DNA of 64,000 nucleotides from Nocardia sp. NRRL S-836 (lineage in GTDB: Bacteria > Actinomycetota > Actinomycetes > Mycobacteriales > Pseudonocardiaceae). The stretch covers positions 58,087 to 122,086 of the forward strand of contig NZ_LGDY01000104.1 in assembly GCF_001279525.1 (NCBI RefSeq), in the 5' to 3' direction. A program made the position numbers and the translations under genes. Positions within the stretch are counted from its first letter, which is position 1. Each line of letters begins with the position of its first letter. A model generated the notes under the pieces. The model saw only the letters and a program-made list of their open reading frames with translations. It searched no databases and was not told the DNA's origin. Shown in pieces: positions 9,367-18,461 of this stretch.

Positions 9367-10356
9367 CTACGAACTCCCCACCACCCCAGAACTCCCCCGC
9401 ACCACCAACTCCGGCAACACGTCCTCCACATCCGTCGGCACCGCCCCACCGAGCACCGCCAGCAACGCCCGAGCCGCCCGTGCCCCGAACGCGAACGTGT
9501 CCCGCGACAACGCCGTCAACCGCCCGTGCTGGCACAACACCGAGTCGTCCCAAGCCACGATCGACAACCGCCCAGGCACCGGAACCCCCACCTCCGCGGC
9601 AACCGAGGCCCCCGCCACCGCCATCACGTCGTTGTCATAAACGATCGCGGTAGGCGGCTCCCCACCCGCCAGCAACGCCCGAGTAGCCGCAACCCCGGAT
9701 TCCGCCGTGTAATCCCCATACACGACAACACCATCCACAACAGACTCGGCAAAGGCCGCATCCCGCCGCACCGTGTGCAACAACGACGGCAACCCGGCAA
9801 CGCGGGCAATCCGCCGATGCCCCAACGACTTCAGATACGCCACCACCGAGGTCATCGCCGCGTAGTCATCCGCCCACACCGACGCCAGAGCTCCGTGGTG
9901 CCCGGCCCCGCCGACCACCACCGCCGGCATCCCGAGCGACGACATCAGCTCCACCCGCGGGTCCGACACCAGCAGGTCCACCAGGAACACCCCGTCGACC
10001 CGGTGTTCGGCGAACCACCGCTGATACAGCGCGATCTCCTCGTCCCGCGACGCGACCACCTGCAGCAGCAGCGCGCACGACATCTCCGACTGCATCCCGG
10101 CGATCAGCTGGAAGAAGAACGCCTCGTCCCCCAACGCGCGCGGTGGGCGCACCAGCACCAGACCGACCGCATCGGCCGAGGCGGAGGACAACGCGCGCGC
10201 CGTCGCCGACGGGCGGTAGCCCAGAGACGACGCCACGGCCAGCACGCGCGCGCGGGTTGTCTCGGACACTCCGGGGCGGCCGTTCAGGGCCAGTGACACG
10301 GCGCCCTTGGACACGCCTGCCGCGGCGGCGATGTCCTTGATGGTCGGCCTCTTCAA
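9367..10356 (-). CDS. LacI family transcriptional regulator of the glycan locus
   Basis: 329 residues. The helix-turn-helix is at 5-24 (TIKDIAAAAGVSKGAVSLAL) followed by the hinge helix region ARALSSASA near 53-61. The C-terminal half is a sugar-binding domain of the periplasmic-binding type (VGLVLVRP, then DGVFLVDLL, then YDNDVMAVAG). It is divergent from the ABC transporter and hydrolase genes, with a palindromic operator in between, and so probably represses them until a glycan breakdown product binds. The ligand is inferred from context as a mannose-containing oligosaccharide. Confidence 0.93.
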   Translation of the reverse strand: MKRPTIKDIAAAAGVSKGAVSLALNGRPGVSETTRARVLAVASSLGYRPSATARALSSASADAVGLVLVRPPRALGDEAFFFQLIAGMQSEMSCALLLQVVASRDEEIALYQRWFAEHRVDGVFLVDLLVSDPRVELMSSLGMPAVVVGGAGHHGALASVWADDYAAMTSVVAYLKSLGHRRIARVAGLPSLLHTVRRDAAFAESVVDGVVVYGDYTAESGVAATRALLAGGEPPTAIVYDNDVMAVAGASVAAEVGVPVPGRLSIVAWDDSVLCQHGRLTALSRDTFAFGARAARALLAVLGGAVPTDVEDVLPELVVRGSSGVVGSS

Positions 10357-10411
10357 CGCAACGCACCCTGTCCGGAACGAGACAACAAGACGGTCGGAGG
10401 CTAGCCGGAGA

Positions 10412-10423
10412 TAAACCGGTTTA
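10412..10423. promoter_or_regulatory. LacI-type operator palindrome
   Basis: TAAACCGGTTTA is a perfect 12-bp palindrome with the central CG typical of LacI/GalR operators. It is further framed by CTAGC (10401-10405) and GCTAG (10424-10428). It lies 18 bases before the ribosome-binding site of the binding-protein gene and 56 bases from the regulator start, so it can control both directions. Confidence 0.75.
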
Positions 10424-10455
10424 GCTAGGGTCCGCGAGCAAGGAGGTGGGTGTCA

Positions 10456-11709
10456 ATGAAGAGGCGCACGTTCCTCGCCGGCCTGGCGGCGCTGCCCGTC
10501 GCGGGCTGCGGGCTGTCCGGCGGCACCGCGAGCAACAGCTCGGCGAACGGGCAGGTCACGGGCGAGATCACGTTTCAGACGTGGTCGTTGAAGCCGAAGT
10601 ACACCGACTACGTCAACGGTGTCATCGACGCGTTCCAGAAGCAGCACCAGGGCACGACGGTGAAGTGGGTCGACCAGCCCGCGGACGGGTACCTGGCGAA
10701 GGTCATGGCCGACGCGAGCGCGGGCAGTCTGCCCGATGTGATCAACGTGCCGCCGGACCTCAGCTTCCCGCTGGCCAAGGCGGGGCAGCTGGTGGACCTC
10801 GACGAAGTGCTCAAGGACGCCAAGCCGGAGTACCTGGCCAACGCCTGGCAGGCGTTCGAGATCCCCGGCAAGGGCGGCTGCTACGGCTTCCCCTGGTACC
10901 TCAACACCGGGCCGGTCTTCTACAACAAGGCGCTGTTCACGCAGGCCGGCCTCGATCCGGACAAGCCGCCGACCAACTTCAAGGAGCTTGAGGAGCAGGC
11001 GCTCAAGCTCGCGCAGAAGAAGATCGCGATGCTCGGCCAGACCCCGAGCATCGCCGACTTCGGGCTGTACGGCGTGAAGGTGTTCGACAACGGCAAGTTC
11101 ACCTTCAACGAGCCCAAGGGCGTCGAGTTCGTCGAGAGCTACAAGCGGATGTACGACGCGGGCGCGTTGATCCCCGAGGCGCTCACGCAGAACTACACCG
11201 GCGCCGGCACGAAGTTCATGGCGCAGCAGACGGCGCTCAACCCCGGCAGCGCGTACGACCTGGGCAAGTTGAAGACCGACGCGCCGAGCCTGTACGCGAA
11301 CATCGGCATCACCAAGCCCATCACGAACACCGGCAGCGCCAACATGTTCCTGCACGGCGTCAGCGTGCCGAAGAGCAGTAAGAACCAGGCCACGGCGCTC
11401 GCGTTCGGGCGGTTCGTCACCAACGCCGAGAACCAGGTGAGGTTCGCGAAGCTCGCCTCGATCTTCCCGTCCACGTCGAAGGGCGGCGACGACCCGTACT
11501 TCACGACCGACGACGGCAGCGACGAGGCACGGGTGCGGGTCGCGGCCGCCAAGCAGCTCCAGACGGCCGTGAACTACACACCGGTGCAGTTCAGCGACCA
11601 GATGCGGGAGGCGCTGCTGCAGCAGCTGGCCGACGCCATGCTGGGCAAGAAGTCCGCGAAGCAGGCGCTGGACGACGCCGTGAACGAGTGCAACAGGCTG
11701 CTCAAGTGA
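10456..11709 (+). CDS. Sugar ABC transporter substrate-binding lipoprotein
   Basis: 417 residues from the ATG, chosen over a GTG two codons upstream because AGGAGG ends 9 bases before it. The lipoprotein signal has two Arg at the start, a hydrophobic stretch and the lipobox VAGC with Cys18. The mature part is a type I extracellular sugar-binding protein (EITFQTWSLKPKYTDYVNG start, then PDVINVPPDL and the closing Lys-rich tail). It is first in the operon and overlaps the next gene by GTGA. From context it should bind mannose-containing N-glycan fragments on the cell surface; that specificity is inferred. Confidence 0.93.
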   Translation: MKRRTFLAGLAALPVAGCGLSGGTASNSSANGQVTGEITFQTWSLKPKYTDYVNGVIDAFQKQHQGTTVKWVDQPADGYLAKVMADASAGSLPDVINVPPDLSFPLAKAGQLVDLDEVLKDAKPEYLANAWQAFEIPGKGGCYGFPWYLNTGPVFYNKALFTQAGLDPDKPPTNFKELEEQALKLAQKKIAMLGQTPSIADFGLYGVKVFDNGKFTFNEPKGVEFVESYKRMYDAGALIPEALTQNYTGAGTKFMAQQTALNPGSAYDLGKLKTDAPSLYANIGITKPITNTGSANMFLHGVSVPKSSKNQATALAFGRFVTNAENQVRFAKLASIFPSTSKGGDDPYFTTDDGSDEARVRVAAAKQLQTAVNYTPVQFSDQMREALLQQLADAMLGKKSAKQALDDAVNECNRLLK

Positions 11710-12575
11710 CCCACCGGCCCTACACGCCGTGGCTGTTCCTGGCTCCGGGACTGGCCGTCTGCCTGATGTTCACGATCTTCCCGTTCGTGAACATGATCGT
11801 GCTCGCGTTCACCGACGCGAGCGCGCTGGGTGGCGGCCGGTTCACCGGCGTGGACAACTTCGTGCGAATGGCGCACGACCCGAAGTTCTGGGTGGCCGCG
11901 CGCAACAGCCTCATCTACATGGCCGGTGTGGTGCCGCCGCTGGTGCTGCTGCCGCTGCTGGTCGCGATGCTGGCGCAGAAGGTCGTGCCGGGCATCGCGA
12001 TCTTCCGCACGGCGTTCTTCACTCCGGTGATCGCGTCCGCGGTCGTGGTGGGGCTCATCTGGACGTGGCTGCTGGACAGCCGCGGCCTGGTGAACAACGT
12101 CGTGGAGGCGTTGGGCGGCACCAGGATCGGCTTCCTGACCGACTCCACGCTGCTGCTGGTCAGCTCGATGGTCGTCACGGTGTGGCGCGGCCTCGGCTAC
12201 TACATGGTGATCTACCTGGCCGCGCTCGCGAACGTGCCGAAGGACCTGCACGAGGCCGCGATGGTCGACGGCGCGGGACCGCTGCGCCGCTTCTGGTCGG
12301 TCACGGTGCCCGCACTCAGGCCGACGATGGTGCTCGTCGCGGCGCTGAGCGCGGTCAACGGGTTCCGCGTGTTCTCCGAGATCTACCTGCTGTCCGGCGG
12401 GTCCGGCGGGCCGGGCGGGGCCAGCACCACGATGGTGCTGCTCATCCAGTCCGTCGGCCGCGGCCTCACCGGCGAGGTCGGGTACGCCTCGGCGCTGAGC
12501 GCCGTGCTGTTCGTGATCCTGCTGGGGCTGCTGCTGGTCACCCTCAAGCTCAACCGCAGGGAGGAACAGCTGTGA
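11706..12575 (+). CDS. Sugar ABC transporter permease (MalF type)
   Basis: 289 residues. The GTG at 11706 overlaps the stop of the binding-protein gene (GTGA) and gives the start THRPYTPWLFLAPG, where the first membrane helix begins at once as in MalF-type permeases. Six transmembrane helices are expected. The ATPase-contact loop reads EAAMVDGAGPLRRFWSVTVP near residues 185-204. It couples translationally with both neighbours. No ATPase gene is present in the locus, so a shared MsiK-like ATPase elsewhere is likely. Confidence 0.94.
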   Translation: MTHRPYTPWLFLAPGLAVCLMFTIFPFVNMIVLAFTDASALGGGRFTGVDNFVRMAHDPKFWVAARNSLIYMAGVVPPLVLLPLLVAMLAQKVVPGIAIFRTAFFTPVIASAVVVGLIWTWLLDSRGLVNNVVEALGGTRIGFLTDSTLLLVSSMVVTVWRGLGYYMVIYLAALANVPKDLHEAAMVDGAGPLRRFWSVTVPALRPTMVLVAALSAVNGFRVFSEIYLLSGGSGGPGGASTTMVLLIQSVGRGLTGEVGYASALSAVLFVILLGLLLVTLKLNRREEQL

Positions 12576-13393
12576 AACGCGCGCACGTCTTCCTCGCCCT
12601 GCGCTACCTCGGGCTGCTGGGCATCCTCGCGATCAGCATCGGGCCGTTCCTGTGGCAGTTCGCGACCAGCGTCAAGGGACCGGGCGAGGACGTCTTCCTG
12701 CCCGACTTCATCCCGGACGACCCGACCCTCGCCAACTACGCGGCGGTGGCCGACGTGGTGCCGGTCTGGACGTTCGCGCTCAACTCACTGGCCGTGGCGA
12801 GCGTCAACGTCGTCACGAACTGCCTCGGCGCGGCGATGGCCGGCTACGCGCTGGCACGGCTGAGGTTCCCCGGCCGCAGGCTCGCCGGGGTGGTGTTCGC
12901 CAGCAGCATCCTGGTGCCGTTCGAGGCGATCCTGATCTCGCTGTTCCTGGTGATGCGCGGGCTCGGGCTCGCCAACACGCTGACCGCGGTCGTGCTGCCC
13001 GGTGCGATCAACGCGCTCAACGTCCTGTTGCTGCGCAACGCGTTCCTCGCACTGCCCGCCGAGGTCGAGGAGGCGGCGGTCATCGACGGCGCCAACGCGT
13101 GGCAGCGGTTCACCCGCCTGGCGCTGCCGTCGGTGAAGGGCACGCTGGTCGTGGTGGCGCTGTTCTCGTTCATGTTCAGCTGGGACGACTTCCTCTGGCC
13201 GCTCGTGGTGCTCGGCGACCAGGACAAGTACACGCTCACCATCGGCCTGGCGTACCTCCAGGGCACGTTCGTGCAGAACCAGCGGCTGGTCGCGGCGGGC
13301 ACGATCATCGCCGTCCTGCCGCTGATCCTGCTGTTCCTGTTGCTGCAGAAGCACTTCTTCCGCGGAGTCGGAGAAGGCGCGATCAAGGGCTGA
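12572..13393 (+). CDS. Sugar ABC transporter permease (MalG type)
   Basis: 273 residues from a GTG that overlaps the upstream stop by GTGA, with GAGGAA just upstream. Six membrane helices can be read, and the conserved loop EEAAVIDGANAWQRFTRLALP is near 166-186. The C-terminus QKHFFRGVGEGAIKG is typical of MalG-type sugar permeases. It pairs with the preceding permease as the channel of one importer. Confidence 0.95.
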   Translation: MKRAHVFLALRYLGLLGILAISIGPFLWQFATSVKGPGEDVFLPDFIPDDPTLANYAAVADVVPVWTFALNSLAVASVNVVTNCLGAAMAGYALARLRFPGRRLAGVVFASSILVPFEAILISLFLVMRGLGLANTLTAVVLPGAINALNVLLLRNAFLALPAEVEEAAVIDGANAWQRFTRLALPSVKGTLVVVALFSFMFSWDDFLWPLVVLGDQDKYTLTIGLAYLQGTFVQNQRLVAAGTIIAVLPLILLFLLLQKHFFRGVGEGAIKG

Positions 13394-13411
13394 ACCCCGA
13401 GGAGCTCCATC

Positions 13412-14530
13412 TTGCGTTTCGGCGTGAACTACACCCCGTCCACCGGCTGGTTCCACCACTGGCTCGACTTCTCGCTCGACGACGTCAAGGCCGACTTCGA
13501 GGCCATCGCCGGCCTGGGGCTCGACCACGTGCGGGTGTTCCCGCTGTGGCCGGTGTTCCAGCCCAACCGCGGCCTGGTGCGCCCGAAGGCCGTCGAGCAG
13601 CTCGGCCAGGTGCTCGACGCCGCCCACGGGTTCGGCCTGGACGTGCAGGTCGACGTGCTGCAGGGCCACCTGTCGAGCTTCGACTTCTACCCGTCGTGGG
13701 TGCAGACCTGGCACCGCGCCAACATCTTCACCGACCCGGACGTGATCAGCGGGCAGGAGCTCTACATCCGCACGCTCGCCGAGGCGCTCGCCGACCGGCC
13801 GAACTTCCTCGGCTTCACCCTGGGCAACGAGGTCAACCTGCTCACCGAGTCGAACCCGTGCACGCCCGAGCAGGCCGCCGGGTGGCTCGACGCGCTGCTC
13901 ACCGAGTGCGCGCGGGCCGCACCGGGCCACCCGCACGTGCACTCCGAGTACGACGCCGTCTGGTACGAGAACGACCACCCGTTCCTGCCCGACCACGCGG
14001 CGAACAAGGGCGCGATGACGACCGTGCACTCGTGGGTCTTCAACGGCACGGCGCAGCGGTACGGCCCGATGTCACCGGAGAGCGTCCACCACGCCGAGTA
14101 CCTCGTCGAGCTGGCGAAGGCGCACGCGAAAGAGCCGGGGCGCCCGGTGTGGTTGCAGGAGGTCGGCGCCGCACAGCCGGAGATCAGCGCCGAGCAGGCG
14201 CCCGAGTTCGCCGAGCACACGCTTGCAAACGTGCTGACCTGCGCCGATCTGTGGGGCGTCACGTGGTGGTGCTCGTTCGACGTCGACCGTGCGCTGGTGG
14301 ACTTCCCCGAACGCGAGTACGAGTTGGGGCTGATGACCACCGAACGGAAGGTCAAGCCCCTGGGCGAGGTCATCGCCAGGGTCGCGCGGGAGGTGGTTCC
14401 CGCGCCCGCCGAGCGCACGCCGGTCAGGCTGCACGGCGACCGGGCCTCGTGGGGTCCCGGTGGTGCTTTCTTCGAAGAGTGGATGGCCCTCGCGCGCACC
14501 GGCGTGCGGGCCTCGATCGAGCTGGGGTAG
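13412..14530 (+). CDS. GH5-type glycoside hydrolase, beta-mannosidase candidate
   Basis: 372 residues from a TTG with GAGGAG 7 bases upstream. It is a TIM-barrel clan-A hydrolase with no signal peptide, so it is intracellular. The acid/base Glu is E140 in FTLGNEVN at the end of strand 4 and the nucleophile is E250 in VWLQEVGA at the end of strand 7. The start GVNYTPSTGWFHHW and the RVFPLWPVFQPN block recall GH5 subfamily 18 enzymes, which cleave Man-beta-1,4-GlcNAc, the core of N-glycans. The subfamily is inferred from recall and from its GH38 and GH18 neighbours. A different beta-glycosidase activity cannot be excluded. Confidence 0.8.
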   Translation: MRFGVNYTPSTGWFHHWLDFSLDDVKADFEAIAGLGLDHVRVFPLWPVFQPNRGLVRPKAVEQLGQVLDAAHGFGLDVQVDVLQGHLSSFDFYPSWVQTWHRANIFTDPDVISGQELYIRTLAEALADRPNFLGFTLGNEVNLLTESNPCTPEQAAGWLDALLTECARAAPGHPHVHSEYDAVWYENDHPFLPDHAANKGAMTTVHSWVFNGTAQRYGPMSPESVHHAEYLVELAKAHAKEPGRPVWLQEVGAAQPEISAEQAPEFAEHTLANVLTCADLWGVTWWCSFDVDRALVDFPEREYELGLMTTERKVKPLGEVIARVAREVVPAPAERTPVRLHGDRASWGPGGAFFEEWMALARTGVRASIELG

Positions 14531-14535
14531 CCGAC

Positions 14536-17442
14536 ATGCACGACGAACGCGCGCTGCTGGAAGAACGCCTCAACCGCACGCTGGAGGAACGCATCCGCCC
14601 GGCCGTGTACGGTGAGACCGCGCCGCTGGAGCTGGCGGTGTGGACCGTGCCCGACGAGCCGGTCCCGGTCGCCGAAGCCCTCGCGGCGCGGTACGAGCCG
14701 GCGCAGGTCGGCGACGCCTGGGGTGCGCCGTGGAGCACCAGCTGGTTCCGCCTCACCGGCAGCGTGCCGCGGGAGTGGCGGGGCAGGCAGGTGGAGGTCG
14801 TGCTCGACCTCGGCTTCACCCACCCCGGCCCCGGTTTCCAGTCCGAAGGCCTCGCCTACACCGCTGACGGCGTGCCCATCAAGGGCATCGAGCCGCGCAA
14901 CACCTACCTGCCGGTCGAGGGCACCGAGGTCCGCTACTACCTCGAAGCCGCGGGCAACCCGACGATCCTCGACTTCCACCCGTTCCTGCCGACCCCGCTG
15001 GGCGACAAGGACACCGCGGGCACCGAGCCGCTGTACAAGATCCTCAAGGCCGAGCTCGCGGTGTTCCAGCCGCAGGTCTGGCACCTGATGCTCGACATCG
15101 AGGTGCTGCAGGGCCTCATGAGGGAGCTGCCCGAGCACGACCCGCGCCGGCACAAGGTGCTGCACGCGCTGGACCGGGCGATGGACGCGCTCGACCTCAA
15201 CGCCGTCGCCGAGACGGCCGAGGAGGCCCGCGCACAGCTCGCGGGTGTGCTCGCGCTGCCCGCCACGGCCTCCGCGCACAAGGTCTCCGCGATCGGTCAC
15301 GCGCACATCGACAGCGCCTGGCTGTGGCCGCTGCGCGAGACGGTCCGCAAGTGCGCCAGGACGTTCTCCAACGTCACGAAGCTGATGGACGAGTACCCGG
15401 ACTTCTACTTCGCGTGCTCGCAGGCGCAGCAGTACGCGTGGATGAAGGAGCACCACCCGCACGTGTGGGACCGGGTGCGCGAGAAGGTCCGGAGTGGACA
15501 GTTCGTGCCGGTCGGCGGCATGTGGGTCGAGTCGGACACCAACATGCCCGGTGGCGAGGCGATGGCCCGCCAGCTGGTGCACGGCAAGCGCTTCTTCCTC
15601 GACAACTTCGGCGTGGAGACCGAGGAGGTGTGGCTGCCGGACTCGTTCGGCTACAGCGCCGCGCTGCCCCAGCTGATCAAGCTGTCCGGCTCGCGCTGGT
15701 TCCTCACCCAGAAGCTGTCGTGGAACCAGATCAACCGGTTCCCGCACCACACGTTCTGGTGGGAGGGCATCGACGGCACCCGGATCTTCACGCACTTCCC
15801 GCCGGTCGACACCTACAACTCCTCGTTGAGCGGCGAGGAGCTCGCACGGGCGTCACGGCAGTTCGCCGAGCACGCCAAGGCGTCCCGGTCGCTGGTGCCG
15901 TTCGGCTACGGCGACGGCGGTGGCGGCCCCACCCGCGAGATGATGGAGACCGCGCACCGGGTCGCGAACCTCGAAGGCTCCCCCACGGTGAAGGTCGAGC
16001 CGCCGCGCGAGTTCTTCCAGGCCGCGCAGGACGAGTACCCGGACGCCCCGGTGTGGGCCGGCGAGCTGTACCTGGAGAAGCACCGCGCCACCTACACCAC
16101 ACAGGCGAAGACGAAGCAGGGCAACCGCCGCTCCGAACACCTGCTGCGCGAGGCCGAGCACTGGGCCACGGCGGCGGCGCTGCAGGGCCACGAGTACCCG
16201 TACGACGACCTCGACCGGCTGTGGAAGACGGTGCTGCTGCACCAGTTCCACGACATCCTGCCGGGCAGCTCGATTGCGTGGGTGCACCGCGAGGCCGAGG
16301 CGACCTACGCCCGTGTCGCCGCCGAGCTGGAGGAGCTGACCGGCCGTTCGATCGAGGCGGTCAAGGACGAGGGCACCGACGAGCTGACGTTCGACGTGCT
16401 CGGCGGTGCCGCGCCGGAACCGTTCGTGCGCCCGGAGAACGGCGTGCTCGACAACGGCCGGATCCGCGTCACGGTCGGCGGCGACGGCGTGATCACCTCG
16501 ATCCTCGACCTGGAGCACGACCGCGAGGTGCTGCCACCGCACGGGTGCGCGGGCCTGCCGCAGCTGCACAAGGACAACCCGAACCAGTGGGACGCCTGGG
16601 ACATCGACCCGTTCTACCGCAACTGGCGCGCCGACCTGACCCCGTCCGAACGCGTGGACACCGCCGACGGCGTGGTCGTGCGCACCCGGTTCGGCGACTC
16701 CGCGCTGACCCAGACGATCCGGCTCAGGCAGGGCGCGCGGCAGGTCGACTTCGACACCGAGGTCGACTGGCGGGAACGGGAGAAGCTGCTCAAGATCGCC
16801 TTCCCGCTCGACCTGCGTGCCGAGGTCTCCACCGCCGAGACCCAGTTCGGCCACCTGCACCGCCCCGTCCACACCAACACCTCGTGGGAGGCGGCGAAGT
16901 TCGAGATCTGCGCCCACCGCTTCCTGCACGTCGGCGAACCCGGCTACGGCGTCGCGGTGGTCAACGACTCCACCTACGGCCACGAGGTCACCCGCACGAC
17001 CCGTGAGGACGGCGGCACGACCACGACCGTGCGCCTGTCCCTGCTGCGCGCGCCCCGGTTCCCCGACCCGGAGACCGACCAGGGCGAGCACCGCTTCCGC
17101 TACGCCCTCGTCCTCGGTGGCCTGCCGGAGGCGATCGACGCGGGCTACCGGATCAACCTGCCGCCGCGCTCCGTCCGGGGGTCACGCGCACCGGAACCGC
17201 TGGTGCGCACCGACAACCCGGCGGTCAGGGTCGAGGCCGTGAAGCTGGCCGACGACCGGTCGGGCGACGTCGTCGTCCGGCTCTACGAGGCGCACGGCGG
17301 TCGTGCGCGCGCCTCACTCAGCACCTCCTTCGCCTACCACGACGTCCAGGAGACCGACCTGCTCGAACGGCCACTGGATGCCGCGTCGGCGGAGGTGGTG
17401 CTGCGCCCGTTCCAAGTGATCACCCTGCGATTCACGAGGTAG
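14536..17442 (+). CDS. Alpha-mannosidase, glycoside hydrolase family 38
   Basis: 968 residues, the usual length for bacterial GH38. The N-terminal 240 residues are a beta-rich domain. The catalytic domain starts near 250 with the zinc ligands of GHAHID (His255, His257, Asp259). The nucleophile is Asp369 in WLPDSFGYSA. Then come the Trp/His-rich substrate region QINRFPHHTFWW, HQFHDILPGSS near 570, and a long C-terminal beta-sandwich half. No signal peptide is present, so it trims alpha-mannose from imported oligosaccharides in the cytoplasm, releasing mannose. It begins 5 bases after the GH5 gene in the same operon. Confidence 0.95.
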   Translation: MHDERALLEERLNRTLEERIRPAVYGETAPLELAVWTVPDEPVPVAEALAARYEPAQVGDAWGAPWSTSWFRLTGSVPREWRGRQVEVVLDLGFTHPGPGFQSEGLAYTADGVPIKGIEPRNTYLPVEGTEVRYYLEAAGNPTILDFHPFLPTPLGDKDTAGTEPLYKILKAELAVFQPQVWHLMLDIEVLQGLMRELPEHDPRRHKVLHALDRAMDALDLNAVAETAEEARAQLAGVLALPATASAHKVSAIGHAHIDSAWLWPLRETVRKCARTFSNVTKLMDEYPDFYFACSQAQQYAWMKEHHPHVWDRVREKVRSGQFVPVGGMWVESDTNMPGGEAMARQLVHGKRFFLDNFGVETEEVWLPDSFGYSAALPQLIKLSGSRWFLTQKLSWNQINRFPHHTFWWEGIDGTRIFTHFPPVDTYNSSLSGEELARASRQFAEHAKASRSLVPFGYGDGGGGPTREMMETAHRVANLEGSPTVKVEPPREFFQAAQDEYPDAPVWAGELYLEKHRATYTTQAKTKQGNRRSEHLLREAEHWATAAALQGHEYPYDDLDRLWKTVLLHQFHDILPGSSIAWVHREAEATYARVAAELEELTGRSIEAVKDEGTDELTFDVLGGAAPEPFVRPENGVLDNGRIRVTVGGDGVITSILDLEHDREVLPPHGCAGLPQLHKDNPNQWDAWDIDPFYRNWRADLTPSERVDTADGVVVRTRFGDSALTQTIRLRQGARQVDFDTEVDWREREKLLKIAFPLDLRAEVSTAETQFGHLHRPVHTNTSWEAAKFEICAHRFLHVGEPGYGVAVVNDSTYGHEVTRTTREDGGTTTTVRLSLLRAPRFPDPETDQGEHRFRYALVLGGLPEAIDAGYRINLPPRSVRGSRAPEPLVRTDNPAVRVEAVKLADDRSGDVVVRLYEAHGGRARASLSTSFAYHDVQETDLLERPLDAASAEVVLRPFQVITLRFTR

Positions 17443-17445
17443 CGC

Positions 17446-18345
17446 ATGAAGAAGCTGTTCCTGGCGCTGTTGCTGGTGGTGCTCGCCGCACCACCGGCCA
17501 CGGCCGCCACCCAGAAACGGACCGTCGTCTACTACCAGACCCAGTACAGCAACGGCGCGACCGGCACCTACGTCTCGCCGAAACCGCTGGTCGACCGCAA
17601 CACCGGCGTCACCGACCTGCTCGTCGCCGCGATCCACCTGAACGACAACAGGGTCGTGCACCTCAACGACCACCCGCCGTCGCACTCGCGGTACGCGCAG
17701 ATGTGGCAGGACCTCGCCGCGATGCAGGCCCGTGGCGTGAACGTGATCGGCATGGTCGGCGGCGCGGCACCGGGCTCGTTCCAACGCCTCGACACCCGGT
17801 TCTCCGAGTACTACCCGCTGCTGCGCGACACGATCCGCACCTACAAGCTCAACGGCGTCGACCTCGACGTCGAGGAGCAGATGTCGATCGCGGGCATCCG
17901 CCGGGTGATCGACGCGCTGAAGGCGGACTTCGGCGCGGGCTTCATCATCACGCTGTCGCCGGTGGCGTCGGCGTTGCGCGGCGGCGGCAACCTGTCCGGG
18001 TTCAGCTACGAGGACCTCTACCGCAGCCACGGCTCGAAGATCGCCTACTTCAACGGCCAGTTCTACAACGGCTGGGGCAGCGCGGCGAGCACCGCCAACT
18101 ACGACCAGATCATCAGCCGCGGCCTGATCCCGGCGAACAAGGTCGTGCTCGGCACGCTCACCAACCCGGCCAACGGCGGCAGCGGGTACGTGAGCACGAC
18201 GACGCTGCGCAGCACCGTGACGTCGTTGAAGACGAAGTACCCGAACTTCGGCGGGGTGGCCGGCTGGGAGTACTTCAACTCGCTGCCCGGCGGCACGGCG
18301 GCGCCGTGGCAGTGGGCCTCGGAGGTGACGGCGATGCAGCGTTAG
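17446..18345 (+). CDS. Secreted GH18 glycosidase, endo-beta-N-acetylglucosaminidase candidate
   Basis: 299 residues. A signal peptide (MKKLFLALLLVVLAAPPATA) is followed by a single GH18 barrel without carbohydrate-binding modules. The catalytic motif reads NGVDLDVEE at 136-144: Asp139, Asp141 and Glu143 are the DxDxE core, and the first Asp of the longer DGxDxDxE pattern is Asn136. The short single-domain form and the mannosidase neighbours suggest an enzyme that cuts between the two core GlcNAc residues of N-glycans rather than a chitinase. It starts 3 bases after the GH38 stop with GAGG upstream, and is the last gene of the operon. Confidence 0.85.
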   Translation: MKKLFLALLLVVLAAPPATAATQKRTVVYYQTQYSNGATGTYVSPKPLVDRNTGVTDLLVAAIHLNDNRVVHLNDHPPSHSRYAQMWQDLAAMQARGVNVIGMVGGAAPGSFQRLDTRFSEYYPLLRDTIRTYKLNGVDLDVEEQMSIAGIRRVIDALKADFGAGFIITLSPVASALRGGGNLSGFSYEDLYRSHGSKIAYFNGQFYNGWGSAASTANYDQIISRGLIPANKVVLGTLTNPANGGSGYVSTTTLRSTVTSLKTKYPNFGGVAGWEYFNSLPGGTAAPWQWASEVTAMQR

Positions 18346-18361
18346 GCCGAACGACGCAATT

Positions 18362-18392
18362 CGGGCGAGGTGTGCAACGAACACCTCGCCCG
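18362..18392 (+). terminator. Terminator of the glycan operon
   Basis: CGGGCGAGGTGT (18362-18373) and ACACCTCGCCCG (18381-18392) pair perfectly, 12 bp, around the 7-base loop GCAACGA, 17 bases after the GH18 stop codon. Confidence 0.85.
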
Positions 18393-18413
18393 TTGCGATT
18401 AGAGGCCGGGGAA

Positions 18414-18430
18414 CCTCCAGCCGCTGGAGG
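18414..18430. promoter_or_regulatory. Palindrome upstream of the first PKD-protein gene
   Basis: CCTCCAGC and GCTGGAGG are perfect inverted copies around one central C. The palindrome ends 31 bases before the ATG of the PKD-protein gene. It may be an operator or a 5' leader hairpin. Confidence 0.4.
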
Positions 18431-18461
18431 CTGGGGGTCTGGGGACTTGGGGGACTTTCGC

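Noticed and set aside
9035..9553. Gly/Val-rich minus-strand open frame downstream of the LacI gene
   Set aside because: It runs through the 24-bp inverted repeat and the LacI terminator, overlaps the LacI coding end and has low-complexity composition.
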